A stretch of DNA of 64,000 nt, taken from UBA5614 sp963667535 (GTDB lineage: Bacteria; Cloacimonadota; Cloacimonadia; Cloacimonadales; Cloacimonadaceae). Location of the stretch: contig CAXXDU010000002.1 in the NCBI GenBank assembly GCA_963667535.2, positions 2,976,001-3,040,000 on the forward strand. Direction: 5' to 3'. Within the stretch, counting starts at the first letter, position 1; each line of letters begins with the position of its first letter. A program made the translations under genes and the position numbers. Below the pieces are notes generated by a model that worked only from the letters and a program-made list of their open reading frames with translations, searched no databases and was not told where the DNA came from. Positions 57,923 through 64,000 of this stretch are shown piece after piece.

Positions 57923-60900
57923 ATGAAACGCATATTTATATTAATCATACTCACATTATCCATATTGATGGTTAATGCACAGACGTTCGGGGAAATCGGA
58001 AACGGTACAACCTCAACCAATTTACCGTTTTACACTTCCTGGAGCTATTCCTGGAGTTCATCACTTTATCCGGCAGCAGCCTTTGGCGGAGCCAGAGTAA
58101 TAACTCAATTGGCTTTTAACAGGATAAATACTAACAGCGTGACTATACCAAATCAAAAGATATATCTCAAAGAGACTTCCTCAGCCACTTTTGCTAATAA
58201 CAATTACGAAAACCCGACCGGCAGCGGTTATACTCTGGTTTATGACGGCTCTGTCAATCTTGCCCCGGGTTGGGTAATCATAGATATTACAGATTTTAAT
58301 TACAGCGGAAACAATAATCTGATATTGCATTGGGAAAACCGATGTGGAACTGAGAATTATGCTTATACCGCAAACTTTAACGCCACTGATTGCAGTCCCG
58401 GGGTTGTCAAAATACTGGGTGGCGATGCTTTTCCAACCGGAACGGGCTGGCAGGCATATCCTTTGGCATTACCCAACTTAAGATTTTATTATAATTCCAA
58501 TAACCCGAGTTCTCCGGCTAATCCCATACCTGCTGATAACACTACAGGCATCCCCATAACGTCACCTTTGAGCTTTACACTCGGAGCAAACACAACAGGT
58601 TATCAGGTCTGGACAGGGACATCATCCACAGCCCTTAATCAGGCTACTCAGCAAAGTATTGCGGGACCGGGAACGTATTCATATACTCCGACCAATAATT
58701 GGCAGGCAAACACTCATTATTACTGGAAGGTTGTTGCTACAAATTCGTCAGGCAGCACTTCCGGTACGGTCTGGAATTTCACTACAGAATCAGTAGTAAA
58801 TACTTTACCTTTTTCACATGGATTTGAGGGAGCAACACCTTTTGCAGGGTGGGTAAATCCTAATAATACATGGACTACTGCTACTTATCCACATAGTGGC
58901 GTAAATTGTGCTAAAATAAGTTACTTCCATACAGGATATGCTACATTGCAGACTCCCGGGATTGTTCTCCCTGCCAATCCATCCAGACTAAAATTCTACT
59001 GGGCGGATGCAGATTATCTTCCGGTAAGAGTTATCGGACACGATACGACTTATTGCGAAATATCCAATAACAACGGACAAAGCTGGACAGTTATTGCCAC
59101 TTTATCAGCTGAAACTCAGCAAACTGCCTATCAACTTGTAGAATACTCATTATCAAACTACATTTCTCAGAGTATATACGTCAGATTCAGGGATGTTTCA
59201 GACGGTAATGCCATAGCTCGCGGAACTTTTGTGGATGATATCCTGATTGAAGAAGTTCCTCTGGACGCCAGTATAGTTATCAACCCGTCGAATGTAATCT
59301 ATAGTCAGACCGTAACAGGAGCAACCATTACTGAGGATATATTAGTTACCAATACAGGTAGCAGCCCACTCATGATAAACGGTGTATCGACATCTGGACC
59401 CTTTAGCGCAACCAATCCAGGCACTATCAATCCCGGGCAATCAGCTACATCAACCGTGAGTTTTAGTCCGCTAACAGCCGGACCATCAAATGGTACTATT
59501 ACATTTAATATCAATGGAGCTTTTAGTGGCAATAATGTTTTAACCTGCACCGGATCTGCTTACGCACCATTTACAGAGTTGTTTCAGAATTTCGACGCTA
59601 CTGCGAATATGCCTGAGCACTGGAACACAATAGTAGTGGCTCAAAGCCCATCTACTTTTGCCAATGTTTATACTTCATCTTTTGATGCTCATTCCGGCAC
59701 CAGATTTTTTAAAATGTACAATTCCGGAGACGATACTCTTAACGCACAATTGATGTTGATTACACCCGGACTGAGCCAATTGTCCGGCCACTCACTCTCA
59801 TTTTATGCAAAAAGCAGTTGGGGCTTACCCACCGACACTGTTATCCTGGGTACGATGTCCGATCCGTCTGATTATCATACCTTCACACCATTACAGACAA
59901 TCACCCTTACAGATGCATATCAGCAATTTACTCAGATGTTTTCTCCCACCAACAGTAATAAATTCATAGCTTTCAAACATGCCTTGGGTGGTAGAGAAAA
60001 TTATGCTGTTTATCTTGACGATATCAGTTGGGAATCAGGCGGTAATACTCTCAATCCGGCTGTGGTTGTATATCCGGCAGATTTATCGTTAAACACCAGG
60101 ATTAACTATGTAAACAAGTTTTTAACCAAACAAATGTCATGGTCAAGCGGTGGCGGTAATCCCAGCGGATACAAGCTATATTTTGGGGCAACCGAAAGCT
60201 TTGAACTCATCAACAATCAGGATTTGGGAAATGTTATAACCTATGCTCCGATACAGACGTTGAATTATAGCACTCAGTATTTCTGGAAAATTGTACCTTA
60301 TAACGAGCAGGGAAATGCTGCCAATTGCCCTGTCTGGAGCTTTACTACCCAGGCTGACCCCACTATCCAGATAACTCAAAACACTAGTCTGAATGAAAGC
60401 TTTGAATCTTCAGAAGTAGGTGCAATCCCTCTGGGCTGGGAACTGGAAAATCTGAATAATGACAGTGTTTTCTGGAGTACGATTGCCAATAGCACCAGCT
60501 CTGTTAATGCTCATACCGGCACCAAAGCAATGCACATGGCATTTAGCTTTCTGACTGCTCATAATGATTGGTTATACACTCCGCCTTTACATCTGCTGGC
60601 TAATAATACATATAAACTGGAATTCTGGTATAAATCCGTTCCCTTCCCCGGTGACCCGTGTGTGGAAAAGATGGATGTTAAGTGGGGCACTATGCCTTTA
60701 GCACAGACTATGAATACACAGTTATTCTATAATGACAACATCACAAATGATACCTACATCCGTTATGAAGCAAATCTAACACCTACGCTGGACAGTGATT
60801 ATTTTATTGGATTCCATGCCTTTAGTGAGCCCATCCAGTTTGTATTATTGATTGATGATGTCAAAGTAACACAAACAGGGACAGCCAATGATGATAATAT

Positions 60901-61189
60901 CACTACTCCCGATCAGGATATTCTGGTAAATTGCTATCCCAATCCTTTCAATCCGGAAACGACCATAGCATATCAGGTTAAAAGTGACAAACCTGTTAAA
61001 ATGGAAGTGTACAATATCAAAGGTCAAAAAGTTAAAACACTTATTAACGGACTATCTGCAAAAGGTAAACATAGCCTTATCTGGGATGGTACAGACAATA
61101 ACAGCAAACCTGTCACCAGTGGTATCTATTTTTGCAAAATGCAATCAGGAGCTTATCGCTCAACTCTCAAAATGATTAAAGTAAACTAA
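57923..61189 (+). CDS. large exported adhesin-like protein with sorting domain
   Basis: About 1088 residues from the ATG at 57923, with GAGGTGG 6 bp upstream and signal peptide MKRIFILIILTLSILMVNAQ. Domains in order: an unknown N-terminal region; an Ig/FN3-like module with PIPADNTTGIPITSPLSF and HYYWKVVATNSSG; a choice-of-anchor J/cleaved-adhesin-like jelly roll (SHGFEGATPFAGWVN...FVDDILIEE); an ASPM/Hydin-like beta domain (VTNTGSSPLMINGVSTSGPFS); two more jelly rolls (LFQNFDATANMPEHWN, LNESFESSEVGAIPLGWELEN); and a sorting tail (YPNPFNPETTIAY, YNIKGQKVKT, GIYFCKM). It is probably surface-displayed and binding. It stands alone between a candidate operator and a strong terminator. Confidence 0.88.
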   Translation: MKRIFILIILTLSILMVNAQTFGEIGNGTTSTNLPFYTSWSYSWSSSLYPAAAFGGARVITQLAFNRINTNSVTIPNQKIYLKETSSATFANNNYENPTGSGYTLVYDGSVNLAPGWVIIDITDFNYSGNNNLILHWENRCGTENYAYTANFNATDCSPGVVKILGGDAFPTGTGWQAYPLALPNLRFYYNSNNPSSPANPIPADNTTGIPITSPLSFTLGANTTGYQVWTGTSSTALNQATQQSIAGPGTYSYTPTNNWQANTHYYWKVVATNSSGSTSGTVWNFTTESVVNTLPFSHGFEGATPFAGWVNPNNTWTTATYPHSGVNCAKISYFHTGYATLQTPGIVLPANPSRLKFYWADADYLPVRVIGHDTTYCEISNNNGQSWTVIATLSAETQQTAYQLVEYSLSNYISQSIYVRFRDVSDGNAIARGTFVDDILIEEVPLDASIVINPSNVIYSQTVTGATITEDILVTNTGSSPLMINGVSTSGPFSATNPGTINPGQSATSTVSFSPLTAGPSNGTITFNINGAFSGNNVLTCTGSAYAPFTELFQNFDATANMPEHWNTIVVAQSPSTFANVYTSSFDAHSGTRFFKMYNSGDDTLNAQLMLITPGLSQLSGHSLSFYAKSSWGLPTDTVILGTMSDPSDYHTFTPLQTITLTDAYQQFTQMFSPTNSNKFIAFKHALGGRENYAVYLDDISWESGGNTLNPAVVVYPADLSLNTRINYVNKFLTKQMSWSSGGGNPSGYKLYFGATESFELINNQDLGNVITYAPIQTLNYSTQYFWKIVPYNEQGNAANCPVWSFTTQADPTIQITQNTSLNESFESSEVGAIPLGWELENLNNDSVFWSTIANSTSSVNAHTGTKAMHMAFSFLTAHNDWLYTPPLHLLANNTYKLEFWYKSVPFPGDPCVEKMDVKWGTMPLAQTMNTQLFYNDNITNDTYIRYEANLTPTLDSDYFIGFHAFSEPIQFVLLIDDVKVTQTGTANDDNITTPDQDILVNCYPNPFNPETTIAYQVKSDKPVKMEVYNIKGQKVKTLINGLSAKGKHSLIWDGTDNNSKPVTSGIYFCKMQSGAYRSTLKMIKVN

Positions 61190-61213
61190 TACTATCAAGC
61201 ATAATACATCTCG

Positions 61214-61252
61214 AAGACGATGTTGCCCTTAGGGAAACATCGTCTTTTTTTT
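61214..61252 (+). terminator. strong terminator after the adhesin-like gene
   Basis: AAGACGATGTT-g-CCC-tta-GGG-a-AACATCGTCTT (61214-61246) followed by a T-run to 61252. Confidence 0.92.
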
Positions 61253-61305
61253 ATAAGTCTGATTCATTATCCGGGATTGAATATTATCCTCATGATTCAT
61301 TTTAC

Positions 61306-61311
61306 TTGACA
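61306..61311 (+). promoter_or_regulatory. TTGACA box upstream of the terminal histidine kinase
   Basis: TTGACA 80 bp before the ATG at 61391; TATAAG lies only 4 bp downstream and TAGACT further on, so the -10 is unclear. Confidence 0.3.
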
Positions 61312-61390
61312 AAATTATAAGAAAAATAATGAATTAGACTATGTGCTATTTAGCATATAATCTGTTTTCGGGAAGAAGAATAGAGTTTTT

Positions 61391-64000
61391 ATGTTTAAAA
61401 CTTTCCATAGCATGATTTTTTGGGTCATCGTCTCGATGATTTTCCTGATGGTTATGTCCATATTGATGGTCATATCGACATATCAGGCACGCACATTTAC
61501 CAGCTCAGAAATCAATAATCTCACCCGTCAAAAAGAAACTGTTACCAGTATTTATTTGGATTTTATAGATTGTAAAAACCGTGGAACGAGATTGATTCTA
61601 AAGCCTGATGAGATTCTCAAGACAAACCTCAAAGACCGGAAAACCAATATTGAAAACAATCTCCAAATCGCCAAAAGCTCAATGCCGGATAATAAAAAGA
61701 AACTTGATAATGTTAAACTTGCCTTTTCGGGGTTTTTCCAATCATTTGATAGTATTGCCGCATACAATGCTGCCCGTAACAAAGCCATTCTATCTCTTGA
61801 TGCAAGTATTAAAACCATCGAAAATATTACTGCCGGGTATCCTTCTCGTAAAACTAACCGGCTACTCAGGCACCTTGTTGATGCACACAATACCTATATG
61901 TCAGAACCGAATGAACAAAACATCGCAGACCTTTCAGCTCTCGTTAGTGAATTTGCTACAGCAACCGCACTCATACCCCAGATGCAGAAAAGCCTGAATG
62001 ATTACCAAACTCTGCAAACACAAGAAGCAGGCATCAAACGGCAATTATCAAAATCCATATTATTATTCAAAAGTACTTCCGCAACACTTGATACGACTTT
62101 GGTTAATCTCACCAAATCAATCCAGAAAGAAATCCTTATTAAAACCCGGAATAATCCTTATGTAATCAGAACTGCGCAACGTAATCAGATGATATTCATT
62201 TTGATTGCGCTTCTGGTCTCAATCACAGCCATGTTTTATATTATCTGGAATATTTCATCTCCCATTAGTATGCTGCTCAAACTGGCTAAGGATGTAGAAA
62301 GCGGTTCATACGATTCCAGATTCGAGTTTCCTACCAAGAGTGAGCTCTCTGTGCTGGGTTATGCATTTAACGATATGCTGGATACCATCAAAAAGGATAG
62401 GGAAACCATACAATGCAACCAGATGGATCTTGAGGACAAAGTCAGACAAAGAACCATGGAATTGGAGAATGCTAAAGAAGAGGCTGAAACTGCCTCCCGT
62501 GCCAAAAGTGATTTTCTGGCTAAGATGTCGCATGAAATCCGCACACCAATGAATGGAATACTCGGAACTACCGAGGTACTGGCAAATCTGGGACTAAATC
62601 AGCAGCAGAAGGACCTGGTAAGTATCATCCATGACTCCGGCAGCTCGCTTTTACATATAATCAATGATATCCTCAATTACTCAAAAATCGAAACAGGAAA
62701 GATGGAGTTAATGAAGGGTCATTTTTCGCTGAGAAAGCTTATAGACACTACTGTTACCCAGTTCAATCTTGATATCTCCAATAAAAACCTGGAATTCGAA
62801 GTAAATATAGACCCCAAATTACCTGATTTGTTTATAGGCGATAAAAACAAAATCAAGCAAGTCCTGATTAATATTATTATCAATGCTATCAAATTCACTC
62901 AGATTGGTAAAATTGTCATGCAAATCTCATCTGGTAAAGTGGCTTTCCCGATACAGGAAGTCCACTTTTCTATCGCAGACACAGGTATCGGCATCCCTGC
63001 TGACAAGCTTGAATCTATCTTTGATTCATTTACTCAGGTAGATAATACTGCCACCAGAGAATATGGCGGAACAGGTCTTGGCACCACAATCTCGCAAAAG
63101 CTGATTGAAATGATGGAAGGTAATATCTGGGCAGAAAGTCCAAATCCCGACCCTCAATCCGAACTCGGCAGCCAGGGTTCTGTTTTTCATTTTGTTATAC
63201 CTTTGGAATTAACAGAAGATTACTACTTTGACCTTAATAATAATTCCCGGGTCAGCATCAAAGATATTACATTGATAGTGCTCACTCAGAGCAAAGAATT
63301 TATGGCAGAATTAAACGATATCTTCAGCTTTAACTGGATTAAACCAATCCATTGCAGCAGTATCAAAGAAGTGAGTGATATTGTGACTCCTGTTTTATCT
63401 GAAGATAAGGATATTATTGTTCTGACTGATTATTTCATCTATAAACAAGAGCACAGGGAAAACATCCTCAACCTTATCCGCAATAGTAATCTATCCTTCA
63501 TTGCCATGATACCCAATGCTGTTTCCTCAAATGACACCACTCTCCAATCTTACGGCATCCGCCACATCATGACTCTTCCTGTCAAACAATCAGTTTTTCT
63601 GGACCAGATAACTCAGCTTCTGAATGAAAGATACTCGCTCAGAGGACGCAAACAATTCTCAGCTCTCGCTAAACAAATTACCAAGAAACCCATCAAAATG
63701 CTGCTGGCTGAAGATAATCAGATTAATCAAAAGGTAGCAAAGACCATTTTCGAGACAATAGGCTTCACAATTGACGTGGTCAATAATGGTGAAGAAGCCA
63801 TTAGCAAAGTATTAAATACAGGTTACGATCTGATCTTCATGGATATCCAAATGCCTGTTTTGGATGGTTTGGAAGCAACAAAGCAGTTAAGAGCAAAGGG
63901 AATTGCCACCCCCATAATCGCTATGACAGCTAATGCTGTTTTGGGTGATAGAGAGGATTTCCTCGCTCAGGGAATGAGTGATTACATTTCCAAACCTATC
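61391..64000 (+). CDS. hybrid sensor histidine kinase, membrane-bound (3' end outside window)
   Basis: The frame stays open to the last base: 870 codons visible. TM1 is about 8-29, a 230-residue extracytoplasmic helical sensor region follows, TM2 is about 266-286, then HAMP (about 287-340), coiled linker, HisKA with the phospho-His in KMSHEIRTPMN (His381), and HATPase_c (NIIINAIKFT, DTGIGIP, GGTGLGTTISQKLIEMM). A receiver-like domain without an obvious phospho-Asp follows (ITLIVLTQSKEFM...), then a true receiver (LLAEDNQINQKVA, Asp818 in FMDIQMPVLDG, Lys in ISKPI). The arrangement resembles BarA/ArcB-type hybrid kinases; a phosphotransfer domain may follow beyond the window. Weak ribosome site. 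Confidence 0.92.
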   Translation, partial: MFKTFHSMIFWVIVSMIFLMVMSILMVISTYQARTFTSSEINNLTRQKETVTSIYLDFIDCKNRGTRLILKPDEILKTNLKDRKTNIENNLQIAKSSMPDNKKKLDNVKLAFSGFFQSFDSIAAYNAARNKAILSLDASIKTIENITAGYPSRKTNRLLRHLVDAHNTYMSEPNEQNIADLSALVSEFATATALIPQMQKSLNDYQTLQTQEAGIKRQLSKSILLFKSTSATLDTTLVNLTKSIQKEILIKTRNNPYVIRTAQRNQMIFILIALLVSITAMFYIIWNISSPISMLLKLAKDVESGSYDSRFEFPTKSELSVLGYAFNDMLDTIKKDRETIQCNQMDLEDKVRQRTMELENAKEEAETASRAKSDFLAKMSHEIRTPMNGILGTTEVLANLGLNQQQKDLVSIIHDSGSSLLHIINDILNYSKIETGKMELMKGHFSLRKLIDTTVTQFNLDISNKNLEFEVNIDPKLPDLFIGDKNKIKQVLINIIINAIKFTQIGKIVMQISSGKVAFPIQEVHFSIADTGIGIPADKLESIFDSFTQVDNTATREYGGTGLGTTISQKLIEMMEGNIWAESPNPDPQSELGSQGSVFHFVIPLELTEDYYFDLNNNSRVSIKDITLIVLTQSKEFMAELNDIFSFNWIKPIHCSSIKEVSDIVTPVLSEDKDIIVLTDYFIYKQEHRENILNLIRNSNLSFIAMIPNAVSSNDTTLQSYGIRHIMTLPVKQSVFLDQITQLLNERYSLRGRKQFSALAKQITKKPIKMLLAEDNQINQKVAKTIFETIGFTIDVVNNGEEAISKVLNTGYDLIFMDIQMPVLDGLEATKQLRAKGIATPIIAMTANAVLGDREDFLAQGMSDYISKPI

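Overview
The window reads as a piece of a low-GC, Gram-negative chromosome from the FCB side of the bacterial tree, most likely a member of Candidatus Cloacimonadota (inference). The reasons are: six large exported proteins that end in a por_secre_tail/FlgD-like sorting domain (YPNPF...KGQ.V...G.Y...), outer-membrane and lipoprotein genes (Omp85-type barrel, DUF5723-like barrel, LTSC lipoboxes), and a compact housekeeping complement (lepA, ispG, rpmF-plsX-fabHDG-acpP-fabF-rnc). No tRNA, rRNA, CRISPR array, phage or transposase gene was seen.

Layout. 1-3.4 kb: the 3' part of a YfbK-like vWA protein and a secreted sorting-tail protein. 3.5-16.0 kb: a minus-strand operon of seven tandem TPR paralogues. 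Six carry one N-terminal membrane anchor; one is an anchorless chimera. 16.2-19.2 kb: a secreted SUMF1-fold protein and a protein with four PNGGE..ITW repeats. 19.4-21.5 kb: ispG overlapping two half-size chromate-transporter-family genes. 21.7-23.4 kb: ankyrin protein, Hsp20 and a lipoprotein. 23.4-27.8 kb: a beta-helix protein and an N-terminally truncated class II amidotransferase-like protein, both with sorting tails. 27.8-28.9 kb: a gene-free island packed with inverted repeats and a candidate structured RNA. 28.9-32.8 kb: lepA, an Omp85-like protein and a tiny lipoprotein. 32.9-39.7 kb: an envelope cluster (hybrid kinase, membrane protein, vWA-like membrane protein, beta-barrel, lipoprotein). 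39.8-47.2 kb: radical SAM, rnc and the fatty-acid/phospholipid operon, with rpmF as its first gene. 47.5-50.1 kb: a second beta-helix protein whose sorting tail carries an in-frame repeat insertion. 50.1-51.0 kb: a second repeat island. 51.0-57.0 kb: a TPR-AAA+ sigma-54-type activator, a small hypothetical gene, the relic of a deleted exported protein and a GLUG-repeat exported protein. 57.0-61.2 kb: a TetR regulator divergent from a large exported adhesin-like protein, with palindromes between them. 61.4 kb to the end: a hybrid histidine kinase cut by the window edge.

How it fits together: the fatty-acid block is one minus-strand operon (rpmF, plsX, fabH, fabD, fabG, acpP, fabF, then rnc and radical SAM behind a terminator). 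Between acpP and fabF lies an unexplained stretch of about 220 bp that can fold into a long rod. The exported proteins share one C-terminal export module and seem to be recombined, trimmed and decorated by short intergenic repeats. The signals most worth following are the seven-gene TPR array with its recombinant member, the two candidate structured RNAs (about 28.2-28.5 kb and 42.88-43.01 kb), the deletion relic at 53.8 kb, the repeat-split sorting domain at 47.6 kb, and the TetR-flanking palindromes.
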